From assembly GCA_002352665.1 (NCBI GenBank), contig DEIV01000097.1, positions 34,758 to 48,652 on the forward strand: DNA of 13,895 nucleotides, given 5' to 3'. Below are positions 7,836 through 13,895 of the stretch, in pieces. Both the position numbers and the translations under genes were made by a program. The stretch's first letter is position 1. Every line of letters begins with the position of its first letter. Source of the stretch: Flavobacteriaceae bacterium UBA2765 (GTDB lineage: Bacteria > Bacteroidota > Bacteroidia > Flavobacteriales > Flavobacteriaceae). A model generated the notes under the pieces. That model saw nothing but the letters and a program-made list of their open reading frames with translations. It had not been told where the DNA came from and made no database searches.

Positions 7836-8741
7836 TTACAAGCCTAAAAAAGCGTCTTTCAATTCTAATTTTGTTGCACCTACTAAGCTTCCTTCAACAT
7901 ATACCTTTACCGTATAAGTACCTTTAACAAATTTTTGAGTAATTTTATCTACAAACATTACTACATCTCTATCCACATTTTTATAGTCAACAACAGTTTG
8001 ATCTGTATATGGCATTTCTTGACCATTCAATAAAGTAATTGTTCCTTTTTCACTAATTACTTTACCGCTAGGATTTTGAATAACGATAAATGCTTCTTTA
8101 TCGCCGGGAGTTGCAATTTCGTTAGCTTCAATTCTAAAGGTAACACGAATAGCTTCAGCTTTTTGAGCTTTACTAGTTTCATCATATTTTCCGTTACCTC
8201 TTAATCTCATAGCAAGAGCCTTAATACTGTTGGCACGTAAGGCACCACCAATTTTTACTTTTTCAGAAAGATCTATATTTTGAGCCAATAAGGTGTCATT
8301 TGCACTTGTTTGCTCAATTAACTTACCAGTAATACTGTCTCGTTGGATAGTTAAATCGTTATTAACTAAAAACAAAGAGTCTGCTACAGCCATCAACCTA
8401 TTATTAGTATTTTCAAGATCAGCAATTTTACCTCTATAACGTCTTATTAATGACCAGTTGGTATTTTTTAAATTTTGAACAGAATCTTTAAAAGCAATAA
8501 TTTTATCTCTTTCAATAGTTAATTCTTCTGATAAAGAATTGTTTTGAGCAATAGCAGTATCGTATTTTTCTTCCATTGAAGTTAAATTACCTAATATTTG
8601 CTCTTTTTCTTGTTTTAAAAATTCTTCAGATGCTTTAAATTTAGAATTGTTACGCATGGTGTAAACACCTAATGCAACCAACAACGCCAGTAAAACGCCT
8701 ATGATTATTTTTTTGTTTGAAGATTTTTTTTGTTCTTCCAT
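7836..8741 (-). CDS. Membrane-anchored coiled-coil protein of unknown function
   Basis: The 301-residue product has a basic N-terminus (KKSSNKK), a single membrane helix at about residues 11-28 (IIIGVLLALLVALGVYT), a long helical coiled coil at about 35-165 rich in Glu, Asn, Leu, Asp and Lys, and a C-terminal domain of about 135 residues with beta-strand pattern (RVTFRIEANE, EAFIVIQNPSGKVI, GTYTVKVYVEGSLVG). No cysteine motif, P-loop or enzyme signature is visible. By charge the N-terminus should be inside and the rest periplasmic. Similar flavobacterial proteins are sometimes labelled chromosome-partitioning ParA, which this sequence does not support: there is no Walker A motif. It is a single-gene unit with its own promoter-like element and a strong terminator. 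A structural or envelope-spanning role is possible but unproven. Confidence 0.85.
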   Translation of the reverse strand: MEEQKKSSNKKIIIGVLLALLVALGVYTMRNNSKFKASEEFLKQEKEQILGNLTSMEEKYDTAIAQNNSLSEELTIERDKIIAFKDSVQNLKNTNWSLIRRYRGKIADLENTNNRLMAVADSLFLVNNDLTIQRDSITGKLIEQTSANDTLLAQNIDLSEKVKIGGALRANSIKALAMRLRGNGKYDETSKAQKAEAIRVTFRIEANEIATPGDKEAFIVIQNPSGKVISEKGTITLLNGQEMPYTDQTVVDYKNVDRDVVMFVDKITQKFVKGTYTVKVYVEGSLVGATKLELKDAFLGL

Positions 8742-8787
8742 AATAGTTTAAAATTTAGAGGTTTGTGTTTCTATCTATGCTTAAACG

Positions 8788-8795
8788 CAAATTTA
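8788..8795 (-). promoter_or_regulatory. Perfect -7 box for the coiled-coil protein gene
   Basis: TAAATTTG followed by C on the - strand matches TAnnTTTG exactly and lies 46 nt before the ATG at 8741, leaving a leader of about 40 nt. It sits in the 75-nt gap after the methyltransferase gene. No good -33 box is seen. Confidence 0.45.
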
Positions 8796-8816
8796 AAAAA
8801 ATATTGTGCATAATTG

Positions 8817-9374
8817 CTATATTTTTTTACATATATATATAAATGCAGGAGGTAAATTTCTTATTTCAAATTCTAAATCTACATTTTTATAGATCTCTTT
8901 TAACTTCTTAAAATAGGTTAGACTATATTGGTATTGTAAGAAAACACCATTTTTCTTTAGTTGAAGATAACTTTGCTTTAAAATATTAATTGATATTTGA
9001 TCTGGAATATTTGTCAATGGTAAGCTAGAAATAATGCAATCAACTTCGATGATATTTAATTTATTGATTACCAAATTAATATTTTCACTTGATTCATTTA
9101 CAACTATTAACCTAGAGTCATTAATTTTTAGCAGATGATTGTAAAATTCATTATTTATTTCAAAACAAATTAATTTACCGTTTTTGTCAAGTTTTTTAAG
9201 AATTTCTTTAGTTATTATCCCATTGCCAGACCCATATTCAACAACGATTTTTGTATTGGAAAAATCAACGGTTTTTAGCATTTTTTTTATTAAATATTTA
9301 GAACTAGGTACAATAGTCCCAGAGGTTTTAATATTTTTTACTGCTTCTTTAAAAAATGCTCTTTTCTTTTGCAA
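8817..9374 (-). CDS. SAM-dependent methyltransferase resembling phospholipid N-methyltransferases (PmtA-like)
   Basis: The 185-residue class I methyltransferase shows motif I VVEYGSGNG at residues 44-52, an acidic residue ending strand 2 (ICFEIN, Glu72), a substrate-side loop DCIISSLPLTNIP at 112-124 and a late NLPPAFIY at 173-180. The segment before motif I, SGTIVPSSKYL, and the SSLPL loop are the pattern I associate with PmtA/COG3963 phospholipid methyltransferases, with an rRNA adenine methyltransferase relationship as the alternative; the real substrate cannot be read from sequence. No membrane helix is visible. The start is uncertain: no in-frame ATG exists between the upstream stop at 9420-9422 and residue 32. 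TTG at 9374 is the best choice; ATT at 9387-9389 is an alternative. It is divergent from comF. Confidence 0.82.
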   Translation of the reverse strand: MQKKRAFFKEAVKNIKTSGTIVPSSKYLIKKMLKTVDFSNTKIVVEYGSGNGIITKEILKKLDKNGKLICFEINNEFYNHLLKINDSRLIVVNESSENINLVINKLNIIEVDCIISSLPLTNIPDQISINILKQSYLQLKKNGVFLQYQYSLTYFKKLKEIYKNVDLEFEIRNLPPAFIYICKKI

Positions 9375-9425
9375 TGCTGTATTTTTAATAAAATAACACT
9401 TAAATTCATCAATTATTTGTCAAAG

Positions 9426-10121
9426 ATGCGATTTTTAAAAGATATATTCCACTTATTTTTTCCTAAAACTTGTTTGTGTTGCCAGGAACAATTATTAAGA
9501 AATGAAAAAGTTATATGTCTAAAATGCAGATATGAACTACCAGATACAGATTTTACAGAGGAATTAGATAATAAAATTGAGCAAACTTTTTTTGGTCGTG
9601 TACCCATAGCATTTGCTACGACATTATTACTTTATAAAACTAAAAGTAAATCACAACAATTAATTTATCAACTAAAATATAACAACCATCAAGAAATTGG
9701 TGTTTTTTTAGGTAAATGGTTGGGCAATGAGTTAAATAACAGTAAAAGATTTAACACTGTGAAACCTATAGACTATATTGTTCCGGTGCCATTACATCCT
9801 AAAAAATTTAAAACAAGAGGCTATAATCAATTGACTACTTTTGGTAAAAGTATTTCAGAAATTATTAATGCTATTTATATTGATAATATACTTATAAAAA
9901 AATCACTTTCGGACACACAAACTTTAAAACAGAGATTTGAACGTTGGAAAAATGTTCGAGAAATATTTTATCTAACTGATATAAATATTTTTGAAAACAA
10001 ACATATATTACTTATTGATGATGTAATAACAACTGGTGCAACACTAGAAGCTTGTGCTTTACAATTGTTACAGGTAAAAAATATAAAAATTAGTATTGCC
10101 ACCATGGCGTATACAGAATAA
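9426..10121 (+). CDS. comF: ComF family protein (phosphoribosyltransferase-like, competence-associated)
   Basis: The 231-residue product has an N-terminal zinc-finger-like cysteine set (CLCC at residues 16-19 and CLKC at 31-34), the family segment VPVPLHPKKFKTRGYNQL at about 119-136, and the PRPP-binding loop ILLIDDVITTGAT at 194-206. This is the ComF/GntX fold, a type I phosphoribosyltransferase relative. In naturally transformable bacteria ComFC acts in the cytoplasm during handling of incoming single-stranded DNA, and in Bacteroidota it is widespread with an undefined role. The ATG at 9426 gives the standard MRFLKDIFHLFFPKTC start; an upstream in-frame TTG at 9369 would add 19 unrelated residues overlapping the divergent methyltransferase and is rejected. 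No ComFA or other competence gene is adjacent. Confidence 0.93.
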   Translation: MRFLKDIFHLFFPKTCLCCQEQLLRNEKVICLKCRYELPDTDFTEELDNKIEQTFFGRVPIAFATTLLLYKTKSKSQQLIYQLKYNNHQEIGVFLGKWLGNELNNSKRFNTVKPIDYIVPVPLHPKKFKTRGYNQLTTFGKSISEIINAIYIDNILIKKSLSDTQTLKQRFERWKNVREIFYLTDINIFENKHILLIDDVITTGATLEACALQLLQVKNIKISIATMAYTE

Positions 10122-10162
10122 ATTATAGAACTAATTGTAAGTAATACCTTTAAAAATAATTG

Positions 10163-10170
10163 TTAATTTG
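10163..10170 (+). promoter_or_regulatory. Weak -7-like element before the Ig-like lipoprotein gene
   Basis: TTAATTTG followed by C matches TAnnTTTG at 7 of 8 positions and lies 15 nt before the ATG at 10186, which would give a very short leader. A -33 box at the usual spacing is not seen. The gene lies only 64 nt after comF and could also be cotranscribed with it. Confidence 0.25.
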
Positions 10171-10185
10171 CAACAAATTTTAAAT

Positions 10186-11784
10186 ATGAACCAGCGGTTT
10201 TCTTTACTTATAGTTTTTTTATTTTTAGCCTTAGTTTTCTCTGATTGTGCCAAAAGAGGAAGACCGACAGGAGGGCCTAAAGATGAAGATGCACCTATAC
10301 AGATTAAAGCTGACCCACCGCATAACACTACTAATTTTAAAGAAGATGAAATTAAAATTTATTTTGATGAGTATATAAAGCTAAAGGATCTTTATACCCA
10401 ACTCATAGTGTCACCTCCTTTAAAAAATCAACCTTTAATTACACCTTTAGGTACACCAAGTAAATATATCTCTATTAAAATTTTAGATACACTTAAAGAG
10501 AATACTACTTATACTTTTAATTTTGGGCAAAGTGTAGTAGATAATAATGAAGGGAATATATTAAATAACTTTAAATATGTTCTTTCAACCGGCTCTATAA
10601 TAGATTCCTTAAAAGTAACGGGAATTATTGAAGATGCTTTTCAAAAGGATGTCGATAAAAATGTTACAGTAATGTTATATGAATCTAATGATGCTTATTC
10701 CGATTCAATTATTTACAAAGAGAAACCTATATATGTAGCCAATACTTTAGATTCTATCGCTTGGGAAATTACCAATATAAAAGCAGGTAAATATATGTTA
10801 TTGGCATTGAATGATAAATCTAAAAATTATATTTATAATCCTAAAGAAGATAAAATAGGTTTTATAAAAAAGAATATTACCGTACCAACTGATACTAGTT
10901 ATACGATCAAATTGTTTAATGAAGTGCTACCTTTTAAAATCACTAGGCCTTCTGAAATTAGTAAAGGGTTTATACAATTTGGTTATCAAGGGAATGCAGA
11001 TAGTTTAAAAATTGAACCTTTAGCTGTAGTTGATGATTTTAAAAGTTTTTCAAATTTTGAGAAAGACAAAGACACATTGAACTATTATTTTAAAGGAAAT
11101 TCAAAGGATTCTATTCAGTTTAAAGTGTCAAATATAGATTTTAAGGACACGCTTATTGTAAAATTAAGAAGTAAAACCATAGATTCATTAAAAATTAATA
11201 GTTCTATTTCCGGCACTTTACATTTTAAGGATTCTTTAGAGTTATTGAGTAATATACCTGTAATTTCTATAGATACCACCAAAGTTAATTTTATAGATGG
11301 TGATAGTACCCTAGTAAATTATACAACTAAAATTTCTAAAGATAGAACAGCCATACATTTCGATTTTGACAAAATTTATGAAAAAAAATATGCTATTGAA
11401 GTGCTTCCCGGTGCCATCACCAATTTTTATGGTCACGTAAATGATACGTTAAAATATGTATTTGGGACAAAAAAAGAAATTGATTATGGTAAATTATATT
11501 TAACATTACAAGATGTAAAATCTTATCCCATTATCGTTCAATTAATTACTGAAAAAGAAACTCTTGTTGAAGAAATTTACGCAACTGAAGAACAACAATA
11601 CGACTTTATTCATTTGGTTCCGGGAAAGTATATGCTGAGGATTATTTATGATGACAATAAAAATAGGAAATGGGATACCGGTAGCTTTTTGTTAAAACAA
11701 CAACCCGAGAAGGTTATCTATATTTATACAGTACTTGATATTAAAGCCAACTGGGAAATAACAGAAACCTTTATAATGAGGTAA
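10186..11784 (+). CDS. Large surface or periplasmic lipoprotein with an N-terminal bacterial Ig-like (Big_5) domain
   Basis: This 532-residue protein has a hydrophobic signal (LLIVFLFLALVFSDC) ending in Cys21, followed by the linker CAKRGRPTGGPKDEDAP typical of a flavobacterial lipoprotein family of unknown function. Residues about 35-137 (DPPHNTTNFKEDEIKIYFDEYIKL to NNFKYVLSTG) fit a Big_5 Ig-like domain. The middle is strand-rich, with several short Ser-Asp-Ser-like turns. Near the C-terminus, after GKYMLRIIYD, residues 489-499 (DDNKNRKWDTG) form a Ca-binding-like Asp/Asn loop. The residue before the lipid Cys is Asp, which is unusual for a lipobox. The chosen ATG at 10186 is the first in frame; an upstream TTG at 10168 would only add six residues. 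No enzyme motif is visible. I expect an envelope role, with no specific function supported. Confidence 0.85.
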   Translation: MNQRFSLLIVFLFLALVFSDCAKRGRPTGGPKDEDAPIQIKADPPHNTTNFKEDEIKIYFDEYIKLKDLYTQLIVSPPLKNQPLITPLGTPSKYISIKILDTLKENTTYTFNFGQSVVDNNEGNILNNFKYVLSTGSIIDSLKVTGIIEDAFQKDVDKNVTVMLYESNDAYSDSIIYKEKPIYVANTLDSIAWEITNIKAGKYMLLALNDKSKNYIYNPKEDKIGFIKKNITVPTDTSYTIKLFNEVLPFKITRPSEISKGFIQFGYQGNADSLKIEPLAVVDDFKSFSNFEKDKDTLNYYFKGNSKDSIQFKVSNIDFKDTLIVKLRSKTIDSLKINSSISGTLHFKDSLELLSNIPVISIDTTKVNFIDGDSTLVNYTTKISKDRTAIHFDFDKIYEKKYAIEVLPGAITNFYGHVNDTLKYVFGTKKEIDYGKLYLTLQDVKSYPIIVQLITEKETLVEEIYATEEQQYDFIHLVPGKYMLRIIYDDNKNRKWDTGSFLLKQQPEKVIYIYTVLDIKANWEITETFIMR

Positions 11785-11890
11785 ATCGTTTGCCATTATT
11801 TTTGTTTGATTAAAAAATCGCAAATTTTTTTAGTTTTAGCAATTGCGAAATTATTTTTAAAGTATATCCGTTTTTGGTCATATCTTATCA

Positions 11891-11994
11891 CGTCACCCTG
11901 AATTTATTTCAGGGTCTCCTATTACAGTATTTATTTAGAGCTTAATGAGATTCTGAAACAAGCTCATCTGGCGACTAGGCAGGTTCAGAATGAG
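11891..11994. repeat. REP/MITE-like intergenic inverted-repeat element
   Basis: The left end reads CGTCACCCTGAATTTATTTC and then AGGGTCTC. The right end, read on the - strand, gives CTCATTCTGAA, a roughly 20-nt insert, and then TTGTTTCAGAATCTC, so the two ends are imperfect inverted copies. Each half is itself a hairpin: ACCCTGAA/TTCAGGGT at 11895-11902 and 11908-11915, and ATTCTGAA/TTCAGAAT at 11950-11957 and 11984-11991. A further 6-bp repeat GAGCTT/AAGCTC (11938 and 11960) is nested inside. The form matches dispersed intergenic repeats I know from flavobacterial genomes; only one copy is in this window. Confidence 0.65.
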
Positions 11995-12088
11995 GTACAT
12001 TCTAAGTTTATAAGCCTTAAGAGCAATTGATAATTTTTAAAGTAATATTTGTTACTAAAAAACCTTTTATTTATTAAAGCGTAAAGTG

Positions 12089-12096
12089 TATATTTG
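12089..12096 (+). promoter_or_regulatory. Perfect -7 box of the mrp-nifU operon
   Basis: TATATTTG matches TAnnTTTG exactly. A T-run at 12065-12068 lies 20 nt upstream, where a -33 element would be expected. Transcription from here would start near 12103 and give a leader of about 140 nt before the mrp ATG at 12244. Confidence 0.5.
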
Positions 12097-12116
12097 TAAT
12101 TTAGAATCAATATAAA

Positions 12117-12127
12117 GAAGGAGGAGC
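12117..12127 (+). promoter_or_regulatory. Orphan Shine-Dalgarno-like GGAGG sequence in the mrp leader
   Basis: GAAGGAGGAGC is a near-perfect complement to the usual 16S rRNA tail, rare upstream of genes in Bacteroidota and absent before the other genes here. No start codon lies 5-10 nt downstream; the first ATG, at 12144, opens a two-codon ORF (Met-Asn-stop), and the next, at 12157, opens a 17-codon ORF ending at 12210. It may be chance, a remnant of a lost gene or a regulatory site. Confidence 0.3.
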
Positions 12128-12243
12128 AATTTATAAAAAAAGTATGAACTAAATTTATGCTTTTTCCAGATGGAATCTTGATTAACTTAAAATTAAATAG
12201 AAATAATTAAAAAATCCAATGTTTGTTGGAATAATTTAAACTT

Positions 12244-13383
12244 ATGAAAATAAATAAACAAGAAATATACAATGCTTTAGACACTATTACCGCTCCCGGA
12301 GAAGGTAAGAGTTTAGTTGAAAGTAAATCTGTAACTAATGTTGTTACGTTTGGTGATGAGGTTATTGTTGATGTAACTATTAGCAATCCTACTTTACAGG
12401 CTAAAAAGAAAGTTGAAGTTGAAATTATGAAAGTCATTCATGATAAGATACATCAAAAAATAGATGTCAAAGTGAATGTCAAGGTGAATGCTCCTGACAA
12501 TGCTGCAAAAAGTGTGGCTAATAATGCTAATAAAGTCAATAAGATTGCGGGCATACAAAATATTATTGCTATTGCTTCGGGTAAAGGTGGTGTAGGAAAA
12601 TCTACCATAACTGCTAATTTGGCGGTTACCTTGGTAAAAATGGGGTTCAAAGTAGGTGTTTTAGATGCTGATGTTTATGGACCTTCAATGCCCATTATGT
12701 TCGATGTAGCCGAAGCCAGACCAACAGCTGTCAATATTGATGGACGTTCAAAAATGAAACCGGTTGAAAGCTATGGTGTGAAATTATTGTCTTTGGGCTT
12801 TTTTACAGAACCTAATCAGGCTGTTATTTGGCGTGGAGCTATGGCTTCTAAAGCTTTAAATCAAATGATTTTTGATGCAGACTGGGGTGAATTAGATTTT
12901 ATGTTAATCGATTTACCTCCAGGAACAGGAGATATACATTTGTCAATTGTACAGGCGGTACCAGTAACCGGAGCCGTTATTGTGAGTACACCTCAAAATA
13001 TTGCTCTTGCCGATGCCAAAAAAGGTGTTGCTATGTTTGAACAAGATAATATCAATGTTCCGGTATTAGGTATTGTTGAGAATATGAGTTATTTTACGCC
13101 AGCTGAATTGCCAGATAATAAATATTATATTTTTGGTAAAGACGGGGCTAGAAATTTGGCAGATGATATAAATACTTCATTTTTAGGAGAGGTTCCATTG
13201 GTGCAAAGTATTAGGGAAGCTGGAGATGCAGGACATCCGGTGGCTTTACAAGAGGAAACTCCATTAGAGAATGCTTTTGTGGAAATTGCAAAAAATATGG
13301 TGACACAATTGGTTAAACGTAATGACGATTTGCCACCTACAGAAATTGTTAAAATAACAACAATGGCAGGTTGTAGTACTTAA
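12244..13383 (+). CDS. mrp: Mrp/ApbC-family P-loop ATPase, iron-sulfur cluster carrier
   Basis: The 379-residue cytoplasmic protein has an N-terminal MIP18/DUF59 domain (about residues 1-75), a linker of Lys, Val, Asn and Ala, and an Mrp/NBP35 ATPase domain from about 104. The deviant Walker A GKGGVGKST is at 113-121, DADVYGPSMP at 141-150, the Walker B segment FMLIDLPPGTGDIHLS at 219-234, and VENMSYFTP at 278-286. Family members bind and pass on Fe-S clusters as dimers through a CxxC. Here that region reads YFTPAELPDNKYYIFG with no cysteine, and the only Cys of the whole protein is Cys377 in the C-terminal AGCST. I recall this form in other Bacteroidota, so it is a lineage variant rather than damage. 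The NifU-type gene follows after 12 nt, supporting a shared role in Fe-S assembly. Confidence 0.93.
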   Translation: MKINKQEIYNALDTITAPGEGKSLVESKSVTNVVTFGDEVIVDVTISNPTLQAKKKVEVEIMKVIHDKIHQKIDVKVNVKVNAPDNAAKSVANNANKVNKIAGIQNIIAIASGKGGVGKSTITANLAVTLVKMGFKVGVLDADVYGPSMPIMFDVAEARPTAVNIDGRSKMKPVESYGVKLLSLGFFTEPNQAVIWRGAMASKALNQMIFDADWGELDFMLIDLPPGTGDIHLSIVQAVPVTGAVIVSTPQNIALADAKKGVAMFEQDNINVPVLGIVENMSYFTPAELPDNKYYIFGKDGARNLADDINTSFLGEVPLVQSIREAGDAGHPVALQEETPLENAFVEIAKNMVTQLVKRNDDLPPTEIVKITTMAGCST

Positions 13384-13395
13384 AAGTTGTATTTT

Positions 13396-13632
13396 ATGAA
13401 TGTACAGGAATTAACATCTAATATAGAAAAAGCATTAACTGAGATCAGACCTTTTTTGGAAGCCGATGGAGGAAATATTTCTCTTGTTTCTATTGAAAAT
13501 AATATTGTTAGAGTACAATTGATGGGTGCTTGTTTAGATTGTTCTGTAAATCAAATGACCCTAAAAAATGGGGTAGAAGCTACTATTAAAAAATATGCTC
13601 CTCAAGTTCTAGAGGTCATTAGTGTTAAATAA
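13396..13632 (+). CDS. NifU C-terminal-domain protein, Fe-S cluster scaffold or carrier (NfuA-like)
   Basis: The 78-residue single-domain protein shows the whole NifU C-terminal pattern: IRPFLEADGGNISLV (residues 17-31), VRVQLMGACLDCSVNQMTLK (38-57) with the cluster-binding Cys46 and Cys49, and GVEATIKKYAPQVLEV. Such proteins bind a [4Fe-4S] cluster between two subunits and deliver it to target enzymes. The gene starts 12 nt after the mrp stop, so the two form one operon; the cysteine pair missing from this Mrp is present here. The ATG at 13396 is preferred over a TTG at 13387 that would add three residues. No extra A-type or NfuA N-terminal domain is attached. Confidence 0.95.
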   Translation: MNVQELTSNIEKALTEIRPFLEADGGNISLVSIENNIVRVQLMGACLDCSVNQMTLKNGVEATIKKYAPQVLEVISVK

Positions 13633-13650
13633 ATTGACATATATTACTTT

Positions 13651-13673
13651 TTTTATTTATATCATAAATAAAA
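13651..13673 (+). repeat. AT-only hairpin after the NifU-type gene
   Basis: TTTTATTTA and TAAATAAAA pair perfectly over 9 bp with a 5-nt loop, 18 nt after the stop codon. The stem has no G-C pair and no T-run follows it, so it is at best a weak terminator or an mRNA-end structure. Confidence 0.3.
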
Positions 13674-13711
13674 TGAGATATTATGCTTGCTATAGCTTAA
13701 AAAATTATTCA

Positions 13712-13719
13712 TATATTTG
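13712..13719 (+). promoter_or_regulatory. Perfect -7 box in the gap before the last gene
   Basis: TATATTTG matches TAnnTTTG exactly, with TTG at 13687-13689 as a possible -33 element at a slightly long spacing of 22 nt. It could drive the gene at 13869 through a leader of about 140 nt, the short ORF at 13744, or both. Confidence 0.45.
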
Positions 13720-13743
13720 ATAATGAACTAATGTTTATTAATT

Positions 13744-13809
13744 ATGAATACTTCTTTTAAGGAATTATTACGACTGCTTAAATTCTTTATCAAAAGAAAT
13801 CCTGAATAG
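13744..13809 (+). CDS. Possible 21-residue small ORF
   Basis: An ATG 24 nt after the perfect -7 box opens a 21-codon frame, MNTSFKELLRLLKFFIKRNPE, ending in TAG. The peptide is basic, with a Leu/Phe-rich amphipathic middle. Nothing else supports translation: no Shine-Dalgarno, no neighbour with a known link, and ORFs of this size arise by chance in AT-rich DNA. I do not recognise it. Confidence 0.18.
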   Translation: MNTSFKELLRLLKFFIKRNPE

Positions 13810-13868
13810 TATATTTACTTTCTAAAGGATTTATAGATTTTTTATCATTACACTAAAAACATATTATT

Positions 13869-13895
13869 ATGCCTAGATATCATAAATTAGGTAAA
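13869..13895 (+). CDS. Start of a gene, probably homogentisate 1,2-dioxygenase (3' cut by window end)
   Basis: Only nine codons are inside the window: MPRYHKLGK. Bacteroidota homogentisate 1,2-dioxygenases (HmgA, the Fe(II) enzyme that opens the ring of homogentisate in tyrosine breakdown) begin with M-P-x-Y-H-K-L-G, which is why I suggest this product. The match rests on memory and very few residues. The frame is open to the last base. Confidence 0.5.

Larger units (their letters stand above)
11785..12243. other. 459-bp intergenic region with inverted-repeat element, promoter and mrp leader
   Basis: No convincing protein gene lies here. From left to right it holds a weak hairpin (11818-11848), an inverted-repeat element of about 104 bp (11891-11994) that is visibly richer in G and C than its surroundings, an AT-rich stretch, a perfect -7 box at 12089, and a leader of about 140 nt before mrp with an orphan GGAGG sequence and two very short ORFs. 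Confidence 0.8.

Noticed and set aside
7836..8741. ParA-like chromosome partitioning protein
   Set aside because: There is no Walker A or B motif; the protein is a membrane-anchored coiled coil.
9369..9425. Longer comF reading from a TTG at 9369
   Set aside because: The added residues (QCCIFNKITLKF and on) are not part of the ComF family and overlap the divergent methyltransferase start; the ATG at 9426 gives the normal N-terminus.
8817..11784. Low GC of the methyltransferase and comF as a sign of horizontal transfer
   Set aside because: Hand counts of several 60-base lines gave about 23 percent GC for both genes, but the Ig-like lipoprotein gene is similar; the higher values are in glyQS and mrp, which fits stronger codon bias in core genes.
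11818..11848. Hairpin TCGCAA/TTGCGA after the Ig-like lipoprotein gene as a terminator
   Set aside because: The stem is only 6 bp with a 19-nt loop and the following T-run is interrupted; too weak to call.
1..13895. CRISPR array, tRNA, rRNA, insertion sequence, phage or known defence genes
   Set aside because: I saw no regularly spaced repeats, no tRNA-like cloverleaf, no rRNA-like segment, and no transposase, integrase, nuclease or toxin motifs on either strand.

Overview
The window comes from an AT-rich member of the Bacteroidota, most likely a flavobacterium. Several signs agree: lipoprotein and 'FSFSQ'-type signal peptides, outer-membrane barrels ending in Phe, a single-chain dimeric-type glycyl-tRNA synthetase, an RND pump fused to its outer-membrane channel, a ComF protein, a MIP18-Mrp protein followed by a NifU-type protein, promoter elements of the Bacteroidota type (TAnnTTTG) and almost no Shine-Dalgarno sequences. 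The species cannot be named from the sequence.

Layout, left to right. (1) 1-4818, + strand: the end of a heavy-metal efflux operon. It holds a CzcA/CusA-type RND pump whose start lies outside the window, fused at its C-terminus to a TolC/CusC-like channel, and then the periplasmic adaptor lipoprotein. Together these form a complete tripartite exporter from two genes. (2) 4912-6139, +: two tandem paralogous outer-membrane barrel proteins that share a perfectly identical 129-bp block inside otherwise diverged genes. (3) 9374 down to 6198, - strand: a small SAM-dependent methyltransferase, a membrane-anchored coiled-coil protein, a strong terminator and glycyl-tRNA synthetase. (4) 9426-11784, +: comF, then a large lipoprotein with a bacterial Ig-like domain. 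(5) 11785-12243: a 459-bp gap holding a short inverted-repeat element of REP/MITE type, a good promoter and a long mRNA leader. (6) 12244-13632, +: an Fe-S pair, Mrp (P-loop carrier) and a NifU C-terminal-domain protein, 12 nt apart. (7) The last 27 bases look like the start of a homogentisate 1,2-dioxygenase gene, preceded by a promoter-bearing gap with a possible 21-codon ORF.

Most of the window is ordinary flavobacterial core genome, and I see no convincing new defence, CRISPR, phage or biosynthetic system. The points most worth a second look are the localised identity tract in the barrel pair (gene conversion), the internal signal-peptide-like junction in the pump-channel fusion, an Mrp protein with only one cysteine and no CxxC, the intergenic inverted-repeat element, the possibly leaderless glycyl-tRNA synthetase gene, and the long mrp leader with an orphan Shine-Dalgarno-like sequence.
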